From NCBI RefSeq assembly GCF_009901565.1, contig NZ_WXEW01000004.1, positions 372,001 through 436,000 of the forward strand: DNA of 64,000 nt, given 5' to 3'. Numbering within the stretch: position 1 is the stretch's first letter; every line of letters starts with the position of its first letter. The stretch comes from Herbidospora solisilvae. GTDB taxonomy: Bacteria > Actinomycetota > Actinomycetes > Streptosporangiales > Streptosporangiaceae. A program made the position numbers and the translations under genes. Below are positions 15,168 through 24,216 of this stretch, one piece after another. Below the pieces are notes generated by a model. The model did not search any database. It had not been told where the DNA came from and worked only from the letters and a program-made list of their open reading frames with translations.

Positions 15168-15887
15168 CTAGCCGAGCCAGATATAGGCCCCGAAGCGCCC
15201 GGTCTGCCCTTCGCGGCGGTATGAGTAGAGATCACCGGATTCGATGGTGCACCGGGCGTCGTGCCGGACGTCGCCCACCCCGGCCCTGGAGAGCTGCGCC
15301 GAGATGGCCGCCCGCAGGTCGACCGACGGGGTGCCGTGCGACGTGGTCGCCCAGGCCTCGGGGACGACGGCGGCGACCTCCTCGCGCATCTCGGCGGGCA
15401 CCTCGTAACACCGCCCGCAGGCGGCCGGACCGACCAGCGCGACCATCCGGCCTGGGTCTCCCCCGCGCCCGGCCATGGCCTCGACCAGCGCGGGCACCAC
15501 CCCGGCGAGTGTGCCGGGCCGCCCCGAGTGGGCGGCGCCCACCAGCCGGGCGACCGGATCGGCCACCAGCACCTGGGCGCAGTCGGCGGCCAGCGAGACC
15601 AGCGCGAGCCCCTCTTCCGCGGTGAAGATCGCGTCGAGGCCGGGCGGGTCGTCGCCGAACGGCCGGTCGACGTAGGCGACCTCGCGCCCGTGGACCTGGC
15701 GCATGAGCACCACACGCGAGGGGTCGACGCCGACCTCAAGAGCGGTCATCCGCCGGTTGGCCGCGACGTTCCCGGGGTCGTCGCCGACGGCCCCGCCGAG
15801 GTTCCGGCCGCCGAACGGGGCCGGGCTCACGCCGCCACGGCGATCGGTGATCACGGCGTGTACGCCCTCGGCCAGCAGCACCCTCAC
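15168..15887 (-). CDS. pgeF: Peptidoglycan editing factor PgeF
   Basis: 239 residues, the full length of the Cu-oxidase_4/YfiH family. Conserved metal and active-site elements are visible: RQVHGREV (His), LAADCAQVLVADP (Cys), AAHSGRPGTLAGV (His), GPAACGRCYEVP and the C-terminal YSYRREGQTGRFG. The family removes mis-incorporated L-Ser from muropeptide precursors or acts on purine nucleosides. DCAPV is usual where this protein has DCAQV. Its start overlaps the stop of the PLP enzyme gene (ATGA, 4 nt). In many actinobacteria pgeF follows ftsZ, but not here. Confidence 0.88.
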   Translation of the reverse strand: MRVLLAEGVHAVITDRRGGVSPAPFGGRNLGGAVGDDPGNVAANRRMTALEVGVDPSRVVLMRQVHGREVAYVDRPFGDDPPGLDAIFTAEEGLALVSLAADCAQVLVADPVARLVGAAHSGRPGTLAGVVPALVEAMAGRGGDPGRMVALVGPAACGRCYEVPAEMREEVAAVVPEAWATTSHGTPSVDLRAAISAQLSRAGVGDVRHDARCTIESGDLYSYRREGQTGRFGAYIWLG

Positions 15888-16675
15888 ACCCTACCGGTGA
15901 TCACCGCGACGACCGTGGGACCGAGGCCGAGGGCGCGGATGCCGTACATCATCTTGGCCGTGTAGACGTGGTCGAGCCGGAGGCCGTGCCGGGTCTCGAA
16001 ATCACCGATGAACGCGCTCAGTTCCGGCGTGGTGCGGGCGTAGCCCCCGAAATGGAACCCGGTCTCGACGCGCCAGTTGGGCGTGACGTGGCCGAGCGCC
16101 TCGGTCTGGAGGCGGGCGACCTCGTCGTACAGGAACGAACCGCCTTTCAGCACGGAGAACCCGACGGCCGTGAACCCCGGCGGCAGCCCGGCCGCGAGGC
16201 CGGCCAGCGTGCCCCCGGTCCCGACGGGGCAGCACACCACCGCCTCCCCGAGATGGGCCAGCTCGGGCCCGATCTCCATGCACCCGCGCACCGCCTCCGC
16301 GTTCGACCCGCCCTCGGGCAGCACGCGGTGGCCGGGGAACTCCTCGCGCACGAGCCGCAGCACCTCGGGCGAGGTCTTCGCCCGGTAGCGCGCGCGGTCG
16401 AGGAAGATCAGCCGCATCCCGCAGGCCACCGCGAAGTCGAGTACCTCGTTCCTGACCGGCTCGCCCCGGATCACCCCGCCGGTCGGGAACCCGAACTCGC
16501 GCCCGGCCGCCGCGACGGCCCTGATGTGGTTCGAGTAGGCCCCGCCGAAGGTCACGATCGGCTCGCCCGTGAGGTTGTACTTGAGCTTGCGCCACTTGTT
16601 GCCGGGGATGTCGGGATGCAGAAGATCGTCGCGCTTCAGCAGGACCCCGTCGGCGCGGGTGAGAGGCGAGACCAC
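15884..16675 (-). CDS. PLP-dependent ACC deaminase / D-cysteine desulfhydrase family protein
   Basis: 263 residues. It is the tryptophan-synthase-beta fold of PLP enzymes: LLKRDDLLHPDIPGNKWRKLKYN with the PLP Lys in GNKWRKL near residue 30 (quoted pieces: LLKRDDLLHPDIPG and NKWRKLKYN). FGGAYSNHIRAV and CCPVGTGGTLAGL bind the cofactor phosphate. At 263 residues it is shorter than the 300-340 usual for the family, as in the short actinobacterial form. It likely cleaves a D- or cyclopropane amino acid to a keto acid and ammonia; which one is not decidable. It overlaps pgeF by 4 nt and is divergent from galK. Confidence 0.82.
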   Translation of the reverse strand: MVSPLTRADGVLLKRDDLLHPDIPGNKWRKLKYNLTGEPIVTFGGAYSNHIRAVAAAGREFGFPTGGVIRGEPVRNEVLDFAVACGMRLIFLDRARYRAKTSPEVLRLVREEFPGHRVLPEGGSNAEAVRGCMEIGPELAHLGEAVVCCPVGTGGTLAGLAAGLPPGFTAVGFSVLKGGSFLYDEVARLQTEALGHVTPNWRVETGFHFGGYARTTPELSAFIGDFETRHGLRLDHVYTAKMMYGIRALGLGPTVVAVITGRV

Positions 16676-16693
16676 AGCGATAACCTAACGGCC

Positions 16694-17800
16694 ATGCGGG
16701 TCGTTTCCTCCTTTGAGACCGCCTTCGGCGGCACCCCCGAGGGCGTCTGGCACGCCCCCGGCCGGGTCAACCTGATCGGCGAACACACCGACTACAACGA
16801 CGGCCTGGTGCTTCCCTTCGCGGTGCCCTGGGGCGTCTCGGCGGCGGTCGCCCGGCGGTCCGACGACCGTGTGCGGGTCGTGTCGGCGCAGGCGGGCGGC
16901 GGCCCGGTCGAGGAGGTCGCCGGGTGGGCGGCCTACCCGATCGGCGTGGCCCTGACCATGCGGAAGGCCGGTCTCCCTGTCGGCGGCGCCGACATCGCGA
17001 TCGACGGCGACATCCCCCGGGGCGCGGGCCTGTCGTCGAGCGCGGCCCTGGAGGTCTCGGTCGCGCTGGCGCTGAACGACCTCTACGACCTCGGCCAGAG
17101 CCCGCTCGACCTGGCCAGGCTCGGGCAGCGGGCCGAGAACGAGGTCGTCGGCATGCCCTGCGGCATCATGGACCAGGCCGCCTCGGCCCTGTCGAAGGAG
17201 GGCCACGTCCTCCTGCTCGACTGCCGCTCCCTGGGCAGCCGCACGATCCCCTTCGACCTGCCCTCCCAGGGCCTCGAACTCGTCATCATCGACACCGGCG
17301 TCCACCACGAACTGGCCGACGGCCAGTACGCCCGGCGCCGGGCCGACTGCGAGAGCGCCGCCGCGAAACTGGGCGTCGAGGCCCTGCGCGACGTCACCGA
17401 CCTCACGGCCGCGCTGTCCGAGTTGAGCGGAGACGAGCGCAAACGCACCCAGCACGTCGTGACCGAGAACCACCGCGTGGAAGCCGTTGTCGGCCTCCTG
17501 CGGGCCGGCGCGGTGGCCGAGATCGGCGCGCTGCTGAACGCCTCCCACCTGTCGCTGCGCGACCAGTTCGAGGTGAGCTGCGCCGAACTCGACGTGGCCG
17601 TCGAATCGGCGGTCAGGGGCGGCGCGCGGGGCGCCCGGATGACCGGCGGCGGCTTCGGCGGCTCCGCCATCGCCCTCGTCGCGGCCGACCGCGCCGACAC
17701 GATGCGCCGGACGGTGGCGGAGGCCTACGAGGCGAAGGGCTGGCAGCCCCCGGTCTTCCGCACCGCCACGCCCTCGGCGGGAGCCCGCAGGCTCAGCTAG
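16694..17800 (+). CDS. galK: Galactokinase
   Basis: 368 residues from ATG 16694. GHMP kinase hallmarks are present: the galactokinase signature GRVNLIGEHTDYNDG near 23-37, the ATP-binding GAGLSSSAALEVS near 111, and GGGFGGSAIAL near 318. It phosphorylates alpha-D-galactose to galactose 1-phosphate with ATP, the first step of the Leloir pathway. galT and galE are not nearby. Its last 8 bp overlap the convergent WYL regulator gene. The start is 18 bp from the divergent PLP enzyme start, so both promoters share a very short region. Confidence 0.93.
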   Translation: MRVVSSFETAFGGTPEGVWHAPGRVNLIGEHTDYNDGLVLPFAVPWGVSAAVARRSDDRVRVVSAQAGGGPVEEVAGWAAYPIGVALTMRKAGLPVGGADIAIDGDIPRGAGLSSSAALEVSVALALNDLYDLGQSPLDLARLGQRAENEVVGMPCGIMDQAASALSKEGHVLLLDCRSLGSRTIPFDLPSQGLELVIIDTGVHHELADGQYARRRADCESAAAKLGVEALRDVTDLTAALSELSGDERKRTQHVVTENHRVEAVVGLLRAGAVAEIGALLNASHLSLRDQFEVSCAELDVAVESAVRGGARGARMTGGGFGGSAIALVAADRADTMRRTVAEAYEAKGWQPPVFRTATPSAGARRLS

Positions 17801-18764
17801 CGCCGCGATCCCCGGGAACCGCGCGCCGGTAGCGGTCGGCCAGCACGCGGAGCTCCGCGACGAGCTCGGGCGGCCCGGTGACCTCGAAGTCGGCGTCGAG
17901 CAGGCCGAGATGGCAGGCCAGCGTCTGGGGCGTGTCCGAGCCGACCTCGGCCACGCAGGCGTCGTCGCCCAGGGGTTCCACCGGGACGCCGGGCGGCAAC
18001 CGCTCGCGCACGTGCCCGGCCGGCGCGCGGACCGTCACCCGCGCCCGGTACCGCCAGGTGGCGGTGGCCAGGCCGGTGGCGACATGGCCGGCGAGGTCGC
18101 CGCCGGGATGCTCGCGCGGGGTGAACCGGGGGCCGTTCGGGGTGCGCAACCGCATCCGGTCCACCCGGAAGGTGCGCCAGTCGGACCGGGCGACGTCCCA
18201 GCCGACCAGGTACCAGCGGCCCCGGCTGTGCGCGAGCCGGTGCGGCTCGACCTCGCGGCGGCCGGCCGCCCCGTCGTGGCCGACGTAGTCGAACCGGAGC
18301 CGCTCGTGGTCGCGCGCGGCGGCCGCGATGGCGGTGAGCGTGTCGGCGTCCACGCGGGGGCCCGCCTGCGGAAGCGGGACGAGGTGCGCGCGCAGCCCGT
18401 TGACCCGGCGGCGCAGCCGGGCGGGCAACATCTGTTCGAGCTTGGTCAGGGCCCGCAGCGCCGCCTCCTCGATGCCGGTCACCGCGCCCTGGGTGGCGCC
18501 CACCCGCAGCCCGACCGCGACGGCGACCGCCTCGTCGTCGTCGAGCAGCAACGGCGGTAGCCGCGCGCCCGACCCGAGCCGGTAGCCGCCGGTGACGCCC
18601 CTGATGCCCTCCACCGGATAGCCGAGGCCGCGCAGGCGTTCGACGTCGTTGCGCACCGTGCGCACGGTGACGCCGAGACGCTCGGCCAGTTCCGGTCCGC
18701 TCCAGTCGCGCGGCGTCTGCAGGAGGGAGAGCAGCCGCAGCAGTCGTTGTGCCGTGTCCGACAT
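17793..18764 (-). CDS. HTH-WYL domain transcriptional regulator
   Basis: 323 residues. An N-terminal HTH_11/DeoR-like helix-turn-helix (LLSLLQTPRDWSGPELAERL, VTVRTVRNDVERLRGLGYP) is followed by the WYL domain at about 140-215 (LRFDYVGHDG, HRLAHSRGRWYLVGWD, TFRVDRM). The WYL Tyr is visible in GRWYLVGWD. The C-terminal WCX extension ends at VLADRYRRA. WYL proteins bind a ligand, often nucleic acid, and regulate nearby stress or defence genes. It is divergent from the epoxide hydrolase gene at 18827, its most likely target. Confidence 0.9.
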   Translation of the reverse strand: MSDTAQRLLRLLSLLQTPRDWSGPELAERLGVTVRTVRNDVERLRGLGYPVEGIRGVTGGYRLGSGARLPPLLLDDDEAVAVAVGLRVGATQGAVTGIEEAALRALTKLEQMLPARLRRRVNGLRAHLVPLPQAGPRVDADTLTAIAAAARDHERLRFDYVGHDGAAGRREVEPHRLAHSRGRWYLVGWDVARSDWRTFRVDRMRLRTPNGPRFTPREHPGGDLAGHVATGLATATWRYRARVTVRAPAGHVRERLPPGVPVEPLGDDACVAEVGSDTPQTLACHLGLLDADFEVTGPPELVAELRVLADRYRRAVPGDRGAS

Positions 18765-18826
18765 AAGGTGAAGTCTGCCGCGATACAGGAACGGCTGGTT
18801 CCGGTATCGATCCTAGATTCTCCGTC

Positions 18827-20029
18827 ATGGACGACAACACCGACATCCGCCCGTTCCGCGTCGACATCCCGCAGGCCGATCTGGACGACCTGCACGACCG
18901 CCTCACCCGCGCCCGCTGGCCCCGGCGGCTCGGCGGCGCCGGCTGGGAGCGCGGCGTCCCGGTGGACCACCTCAGAGAGCTGGCGGCCTACTGGGCCGAC
19001 GGCTTCGACTGGCGGGCCCAGGAGAAGGCGCTCAACGAGCACCCGCAGTTCGTCACCACGATCGACGGCCAGGACATCCACTTCCTGCACGTCCGCTCCC
19101 CCGAGCCCGGCGCGCTGCCGCTGATCCTCAGCCACGGCTGGCCGGGCTCGTTCGCCGACTTCCTGGACGTCATCGGGCCCCTGACCGATCCCCGCGCGCA
19201 CGGCGGCGACCCGGCCGACGCCTTCCACCTCGTGATCCCGTCGCTGCCCGGCTTCGCGTTCTCCACCCCGGTGCGCGAACCCGGCTGGGGCGACCTGTTC
19301 CGGGTGGCCGCCGCGTTCGGCGAGCTCATGCGCCGGCTCGGCTACGAGCGGTTCGCCGCGCAGGGCGGCGACATCGGGGGCGGCGTCACCACGCTGCTGC
19401 CCATGGCCGCCCCCGGCCGCGTGGTCGCCACCCACGTCAACGGCCCGTCGCCCTACCCGTTCGGCCCGCCCGTCGAGCTCGACGGCCTGTCGGACGCCGA
19501 CCGGGCCCGCGCCGAGCGGTTCAACACCTTCCGCCAGGACGGCCTCGGCTACCTGCACCTGCAGTCGACCCGCCCGCAGACCGTCGCCTACGCGCTGAAC
19601 GACTCGCCGATCGCCCAGCTGGCCTGGATCGTGGAGAAGTTCAAGGAGTGGACCGACCCCGCCGCCGACCTGCCCGAGGACGCGGTGGGCCGCGACCGGC
19701 TGCTCACCACCGTGAGCCTGTACTGGTTCACCGGCTCCGGCGCGTCGTCGGCCGGCATCCTGTACGACGGCATGCGCGCCTACCGCGAGATGGCCGCCGC
19801 CCCGGCGGACGGCGGCCAGGCCGGGTGGCCGTCGGCCCCGGCGCCGCCGCAGGGCGTGGCGGTGTTCGCGGCGGACATGACGATCCGCGCCCTCGCCGAC
19901 CCGGCCGGCGCCGTCGCCCACTGGTCGGAGTTCGACCGGGGCGGCCACTTCCCGGCGATGGAGACGCCCGAGCTGCTGGTCGGCGACCTGCGCACGTTCT
20001 TCCGCGTCGCGCGGCTCACCCGGAACTGA
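18827..20029 (+). CDS. Epoxide hydrolase with EHN domain
   Basis: 400 residues from ATG 18827. Residues about 5-110 are the N-terminal EHN domain ([21 protein letters not shown]). The alpha/beta hydrolase core follows, with oxyanion motif [14 protein letters not shown], nucleophile Asp in [10 protein letters not shown] (usually GGDWG) and the catalytic His in [12 protein letters not shown]. These enzymes open epoxides to diols, much like microsomal epoxide hydrolase. The nucleophile Asp is kept, but the usual Trp after it is Ile. It overlaps the convergent hydrolase gene by 14 bp, and the WYL regulator gene diverges from it. Confidence 0.9.
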   Translation: MDDNTDIRPFRVDIPQADLDDLHDRLTRARWPRRLGGAGWERGVPVDHLRELAAYWADGFDWRAQEKALNEHPQFVTTIDGQDIHFLHVRSPEPGALPLILSHGWPGSFADFLDVIGPLTDPRAHGGDPADAFHLVIPSLPGFAFSTPVREPGWGDLFRVAAAFGELMRRLGYERFAAQGGDIGGGVTTLLPMAAPGRVVATHVNGPSPYPFGPPVELDGLSDADRARAERFNTFRQDGLGYLHLQSTRPQTVAYALNDSPIAQLAWIVEKFKEWTDPAADLPEDAVGRDRLLTTVSLYWFTGSGASSAGILYDGMRAYREMAAAPADGGQAGWPSAPAPPQGVAVFAADMTIRALADPAGAVAHWSEFDRGGHFPAMETPELLVGDLRTFFRVARLTRN

Positions 20030-20900
20030 CCGTCTTCCACGTCCGGTCGAGGAAGTGGGCGATCAGCGGCGCGATCTCCGGCAGGTACTCCTCCAGGGCG
20101 AAGTGGCCCGTCGGGTAGACGTGCAGCTCGGCGTCCGGGACGTCGCGCAGGTAGGCGTGCGCCCCCGGTTCGGGGAAGAACATGTCGTTCGCCCCCCAGG
20201 TGATCAGCATCGGCGGGCGCCGGGTGCGGAGCCACTCCTGCCACTCCGGGTAGTGGCCGAGGTTGGCGTGGTAGTTCAGCAGCAGGTCGAGCTGCGGCCG
20301 GGCCCGTTCGGGCTTGTCGAGGAAGTACTGGTCGAGCACCCAGCTGTCCGGCGAGACCAGCTGGACGTCGCCGGTGCCCGCCTCGTACTGCTTGCGGGTG
20401 ACCGGGAGGGTCAGCATCTCCCGGGCCGCCTCCTCCCCCTCGTGGCCGGGCCGCAGGGCCACCAGCTGGCGCATGGCCTCGCCCAGGCCCTCCTCGTAGG
20501 CGTTGCCGTTCTGGACCACCAGGCCGGCGATGCGTTCGGGGTGGCGCAGGGCCACGCGGAAGCCGACCGGGGCGCCGTAGTCGAAGACGTACATGACGAA
20601 GTGGTCGAGGCGGAGCCGCTCGACGAAGCCCGCCATGACCTCGCCCAGCCGGTCGAAGGTCAGCGGGCTCGCCGGGACGTCGCTGTGGCCGAAGCCCGGC
20701 AGGTCGGGCGCGATCAGCCGGTAGTGGGCGCCGAGGGCGTCGACGAGCCGGCGATATTGGTGCGAGGCCGACGGGAAGCCGTGCAGCAGGAGCAGCACGG
20801 GCGACTGGTCGGTCTCGGGTACGGATTCGCGGTAGAAGACCCGGAGGCCGTCGATGTCGATGTGACGGTGCAGGGTCCGTGTGACGATCGGGAACGCCAT
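20016..20900 (-). CDS. Alpha/beta hydrolase, haloalkane dehalogenase/epoxide hydrolase type
   Basis: 294 residues. [16 protein letters not shown] gives the HG-x-P oxyanion site, and [13 protein letters not shown] places an Asp (not Ser) in the nucleophile elbow, as in dehalogenases and epoxide hydrolases. The acid is in WGANDMFF and the catalytic His in [12 protein letters not shown]. It probably hydrolyses an epoxide or carbon-halogen bond by an ester intermediate. It ends a same-strand run nitric oxide synthase, enoyl-CoA hydratase, hydrolase with gaps of 13 and 23 bp, so the three may share one transcript. Confidence 0.88.
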   Translation of the reverse strand: MAFPIVTRTLHRHIDIDGLRVFYRESVPETDQSPVLLLLHGFPSASHQYRRLVDALGAHYRLIAPDLPGFGHSDVPASPLTFDRLGEVMAGFVERLRLDHFVMYVFDYGAPVGFRVALRHPERIAGLVVQNGNAYEEGLGEAMRQLVALRPGHEGEEAAREMLTLPVTRKQYEAGTGDVQLVSPDSWVLDQYFLDKPERARPQLDLLLNYHANLGHYPEWQEWLRTRRPPMLITWGANDMFFPEPGAHAYLRDVPDAELHVYPTGHFALEEYLPEIAPLIAHFLDRTWKTVSSG

Positions 20901-20923
20901 TTCGCATCACCTCGTCACGGGCC

Positions 20924-21703
20924 CTACCCACTGAAGGGCGGGAACTCCGGGGGGCGTTTCTCCAGGAAGCTGGCCACGCCCTCGGCGAAGTCGGCCCGGC
21001 CGAACGACTCGGCCATCAGCTTCTCGGCCTTCGTCCGGGAGGCATCGAGGCTCCGGTCCCAGTCGCCCCAGACCTGCTGCTTGATCACCGCCATCGAGGT
21101 GGGCGAGCTCATGGCGGCCAGCTCGCGGGCGTAGGCGGCGACCTCGCCCATGAGCGCCTCGCCCGGCACCGCGCGCAACGCCAGGCCCAGGCCGGCCGCC
21201 TCCTCCCCCGTGAAGGTGCGGCCGGACAGCAGCAGGTCGAGCGCGCGGGCCTGGCCGACGAGCTTCGGCAGCACCCACGCCAGGCCGTATTCGGCGATGA
21301 GGCCCCGCCGGGAGAAGGCGGTCGTCCACTTCGCCTCGGCGGCCGTGAAGACCAGGTCGCAGACGAGGGCGTGCACCATGCCCAGCCCGGCGCAGGCGCC
21401 GTTCACGGCCGCGATGACCGGCTTCCCGATCGTCGTGGGCAGGGTGTTCGGCCGGGTGTCGGCGACCCGTTCGAGCGTGCCCTCCTGGAGCGCCGTGAGC
21501 GTCTGGAAGTCGGCCCCGGCGCAGAAGCCCCTCCCGGCCCCGGTCACCACGATCACCCGCACCGCCGGGTCGGTCTCGGCCTGGGTGAGCAGGTCGAAGT
21601 AGCGTGTGCCGAGCGCCTCGGTCCAGGCGTTGAGCCGCTCGGGGCGGTTGTAGGTCAGCGTCAGGACGCCGTCGGCGAGGTCGCTCAGCACCAAGTCACT
21701 CAC
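20924..21703 (-). CDS. Enoyl-CoA hydratase/isomerase family protein
   Basis: 259 residues from GTG 21703. The crotonase fold is shown by the oxyanion-hole segments CAGADFQTL near 64 and NGACAGLGMVHALV near 102, and by RRGLIAEYGLAWVLPKLVG near 135, where Glu in AEYG sits at the catalytic position. It hydrates or isomerises an enoyl-CoA thioester in fatty acid or aromatic catabolism. Start 13 bp after the nitric oxide synthase stop; no good Shine-Dalgarno, so translation may depend on the upstream gene. Confidence 0.9.
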   Translation of the reverse strand: MSDLVLSDLADGVLTLTYNRPERLNAWTEALGTRYFDLLTQAETDPAVRVIVVTGAGRGFCAGADFQTLTALQEGTLERVADTRPNTLPTTIGKPVIAAVNGACAGLGMVHALVCDLVFTAAEAKWTTAFSRRGLIAEYGLAWVLPKLVGQARALDLLLSGRTFTGEEAAGLGLALRAVPGEALMGEVAAYARELAAMSSPTSMAVIKQQVWGDWDRSLDASRTKAEKLMAESFGRADFAEGVASFLEKRPPEFPPFSG

Positions 21704-21716
21704 GAATATTGTTCTA

Positions 21717-22829
21717 CTACAGCCCCCGGTGGTGGGTGAAGGACGGCCGCAGCGCCACGTCGTCGTAGTACCGGTGGAACACCGGCGTCAGCGCGCCCGA
21801 CAGCGGCGGGACGATCCACGACCAGTCGGCCGGGCAGACCCGGCCCGAGCGCTCCTCCTTCTCCAGGTGGGTCATGAACCGCTTCGCCTCGGTGTGGTGG
21901 TCGGTCATGGTCACCCCGGCCTCGGCGAAGGAGTGCAGCACGGCCACGTTGAGCTCGACGAGCGTGTGGTCGCGCCACAGGGTGCGGTCGCTGGAGGTGT
22001 CCATGCCGAGCCGCCGGGCGATCACCGGAAGCTGGTCGTAGCGGCCGGTGTCGGCCAGGTTGCGGGCGCCGATCTCGGTCCCCATGTACCACCCGTTGAA
22101 CGGCGCCGCCGGGTAGCAGACGCCGCCGATCTCCAGGCACATGTTCGAGATCGCCGGGACGGCGTGCCAGCGCAGCCCCAGCTCCCCGAACCACGGGTAG
22201 TGGGGATGGCTGATCGGCACCTCCAGGATCGCGTCGGCGGGCAGCTCCCGCATCTCCACGTGGTCCTTCACCTCGATCAGCAGCGGCAGCACGTCGAACC
22301 GGCCGCCCCGTCCTTCCCAGCCGAGCGCCGCGGCCTCCCGCGTCAGCCCCAGATGCGACGGGTCGCCCACGATCTCGCCGTCGCGCTCGTAGCCGGCGTA
22401 CCGGACGAGCTGGTCGTTGCGGATCCGGGCGGCGCGCTGACCAGGGCGGTCGGGGGCGAACACGGTGATCGTCGGCCGGATGCGGCCGCCGTTGGTCGCC
22501 TCGCGCAGATGGGCCACGCACTCGTCGGCGATCGCGTCGGCCGTGTCGACCTCACGCCGGTCGCGGACCCGCAGCGACTGCCAGTAGAGCCGACCGATGC
22601 ACCGGCCGCTGTTGCGCCAGGCCACACGCGCGCCGAACGTCAGTTCGTCGAGCGTGTGCGTGTAGGTGCCGGTCTGCTCGATCTCGGCCGCGACCTCCCG
22701 CAGCCGCGCCTCCACGGGCCCGGCCGAGGGCACCTCGGCATGGTGCAGCCGGACGAATTCCTCCGCCTCCCGCCAGTCGACCCCCTCACCGCTTCGTGCC
22801 TCGTCGGTTCTCTTCCACCACGTCCGCAT
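21717..22829 (-). CDS. Nitric oxide synthase oxygenase
   Basis: 370 residues from ATG 22829, preceded by AGGGGAAAG. This length is typical of bacterial NOS, which lacks the mammalian reductase domain. The heme-ligand Cys lies in WRNSGRCIGR near residue 60. The substrate Glu/Trp area FNGWYMGTEIGARNL near 235 and the pterin-side WSWIVPPLSG near 340 are well kept. It oxidises L-arginine to citrulline and NO using an external reductase. Such enzymes are found in Bacillus, Deinococcus and some actinomycetes. It is first in the apparent run with the enoyl-CoA hydratase and hydrolase genes. Confidence 0.93.
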   Translation of the reverse strand: MRTWWKRTDEARSGEGVDWREAEEFVRLHHAEVPSAGPVEARLREVAAEIEQTGTYTHTLDELTFGARVAWRNSGRCIGRLYWQSLRVRDRREVDTADAIADECVAHLREATNGGRIRPTITVFAPDRPGQRAARIRNDQLVRYAGYERDGEIVGDPSHLGLTREAAALGWEGRGGRFDVLPLLIEVKDHVEMRELPADAILEVPISHPHYPWFGELGLRWHAVPAISNMCLEIGGVCYPAAPFNGWYMGTEIGARNLADTGRYDQLPVIARRLGMDTSSDRTLWRDHTLVELNVAVLHSFAEAGVTMTDHHTEAKRFMTHLEKEERSGRVCPADWSWIVPPLSGALTPVFHRYYDDVALRPSFTHHRGL

Positions 22830-23063
22830 CGCGACTTTCCCCTCGCGGATCGCCGGTGGCCGTTCCGGGCGGCGACGACGACCCTCGTTGCGGTGGCCCT
22901 CTCCCCACCGCCGGTGCGTAGTTGGTCCGCGGCGACCACGCCTGCCGTCAGGCGGCATCACGGCGCGAGCACATTTTCTGCGCTTGCACCCGGATTTGTC
23001 ATCTATTTCTGTGCATCTTTCGCCACAGAGCGTCAGGAGAGCGGAAGTGTACGCGCACACGAA

Positions 23064-23097
23064 GAAGCCCCGGTCTGATCTCTCAGACCGGGGCTTC
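23064..23097 (-). terminator. Terminator after tRNA-Asn
   Basis: A perfect 15-bp stem, GAAGCCCCGGTCTGA (23064-23078) and its complement (23083-23097), with a 4-nt loop. It starts 7 bp after the 3' end of the tRNA on the minus strand. No long T-run follows. The remaining gap to the NOS start (22830-23063) shows no supported gene. Confidence 0.75.
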
Positions 23098-23103
23098 GGG
23101 CAG

Positions 23104-23176
23104 CTCCCGCGATAGGACTCGAACCTATAACCTGCCGGTTAACAGCCGGCTGCTCTGCCGATTGAGCTACACGGGA
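23104..23176 (-). tRNA. tRNA-Asn (anticodon GTT)
   Basis: 73 nt on the minus strand. The acceptor stem TCCCGTG pairs with CGCGGGA (one G-T pair), the D-arm holds AGCTCAATCGGCAGAGC, the anticodon loop reads CTGTTAA between CCGGCTGTTAACCGG halves, and the T-loop is GGTTCGAGTCC. Discriminator base G. CCA is not encoded. A strong hairpin follows it. Confidence 0.95.
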
Positions 23177-23344
23177 TCGTGCGGTGCTCCGCTGCCTTGC
23201 GGCTTTCCTTGCGGCGCGGAACTAGATTAGCGCACTCGGGGGGTGCTCTGTCACATCCATTGGCGCGCCCTTTGACGGAGCCCGGTTTGGATAGATGCAC
23301 ACCCATTGGGTAGGGGCCGGTGTAGCGAAGCGCGGAGGTGGAAG

Positions 23345-23626
23345 ATGCGGTACAAGGTGATGTTCGCCGCCGGGCTGGGTCTTGGATACGTCCTCGGCAC
23401 CCGCGCCGGGCGTGAGCGCTACGAGCAGATCGTGCGGGCCACGAAGAGGGTGTCCGACAGCCCCGCCGTACAGGAGGCGGCCGGACTCGTGGGTGCCCGC
23501 GTGTCGAAGATGACCGTGGCGGCCAAGGACAGAGTCCCGTTCCTGCGTAGGCCTGACCCCTGGGACGGGGAGACCACAGCCGGCCCGACAGGCTGGCCGG
23601 ACCCAGAGGTCAACCGGATCACCTGA
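23345..23626 (+). CDS. YtxH-like small membrane-associated protein
   Basis: 93 residues from ATG 23345 with a strong GGAGG ribosome binding site 6 nt upstream. Begins MRYKVMFAAGLGLGYVLGT, one membrane-spanning Gly-rich segment of YtxH type, followed by RAGRERYEQI, an amphipathic helix (residues 23-75) and a Pro-rich tail. YtxH proteins are linked to stress and envelope function, with no enzymatic activity known. A bidirectional hairpin closes the gene. Confidence 0.8.
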   Translation: MRYKVMFAAGLGLGYVLGTRAGRERYEQIVRATKRVSDSPAVQEAAGLVGARVSKMTVAAKDRVPFLRRPDPWDGETTAGPTGWPDPEVNRIT

Positions 23627-23637
23627 CAGTCGAGACG

Positions 23638-23673
23638 ACGAAGGCCCGCCCCGGCAGAGGGGCGGGCCTTCGT
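23638..23673. terminator. Bidirectional terminator between the YtxH-like gene and the 23679-24149 gene
   Basis: 15-bp perfect stem ACGAAGGCCCGCCCC (23638-23652) and complement (23659-23673), 6-nt loop GGCAGA. It serves both convergent genes: the plus gene ends at 23626 and the minus gene at 23679. Confidence 0.8.
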
Positions 23674-23678
23674 GACGT

Positions 23679-24149
23679 TCAGACGCCGAGGCTCCGGCGC
23701 ACCTGCTCCAGGGCCTGTTCGGCGGCGGCCAGCACGCCGGGGTCACTGCCGTCGAGCCCGTCGTCGAACGCCAGTTCCCATTCGATGGTGTCGGTTCCGG
23801 CGAGCCGCCGGGCGATGAAGCGCACACCCGCGTTTGTGGTGAGTTTCACATAGCGGTTGGCGACGATGGAGTTCTGCACCCTTTCCCGGATGGTTTCCGG
23901 CAAGAAGCCGGGATCCTCGATATCCACCCGATAAACGCCGCCCGTAACCGTTGTGATGTTCATCCCGGTTTCGTCCCAGGAGGCCTTGTCGACGGTGTGC
24001 CACGGCACCCGCTCCCCGCCGGGCAGGTGCAGCGCGACGAAGGTCGCGACGGCGTAGCCGCCGGACGGCGTGGGGGCGAAACTCAGCACCCGCTCCCCCG
24101 ACAGACGGGAGCGGACGTCGGCGGGCAGGCGGTTCCCGAACAGAGGCAT
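23679..24149 (-). CDS. Conserved hypothetical protein, 156 residues
   Basis: Soluble protein, mixed alpha/beta: an N-terminal MPLFGNRLPADVRSRLSGERV, a beta-rich body (FVALHLPGGERVPWHTVDKA, GVYRVDIEDPGFLP), and a terminal helix PGVLAAAEQALEQVRRSLGV. I recognise no motif for catalysis. Similar proteins are common next to sigma factor genes in Streptosporangiales and Streptomyces, without known function as far as I can recall. It ends at the shared hairpin. Confidence 0.7.
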   Translation of the reverse strand: MPLFGNRLPADVRSRLSGERVLSFAPTPSGGYAVATFVALHLPGGERVPWHTVDKASWDETGMNITTVTGGVYRVDIEDPGFLPETIRERVQNSIVANRYVKLTTNAGVRFIARRLAGTDTIEWELAFDDGLDGSDPGVLAAAEQALEQVRRSLGV

Positions 24150-24216
24150 ACCTGGGAATGTACAAGCGGACGGCCCGTGTCCCGGGTCCGGGGCACGGGC
24201 CGTGTCCGGCGAAGGG

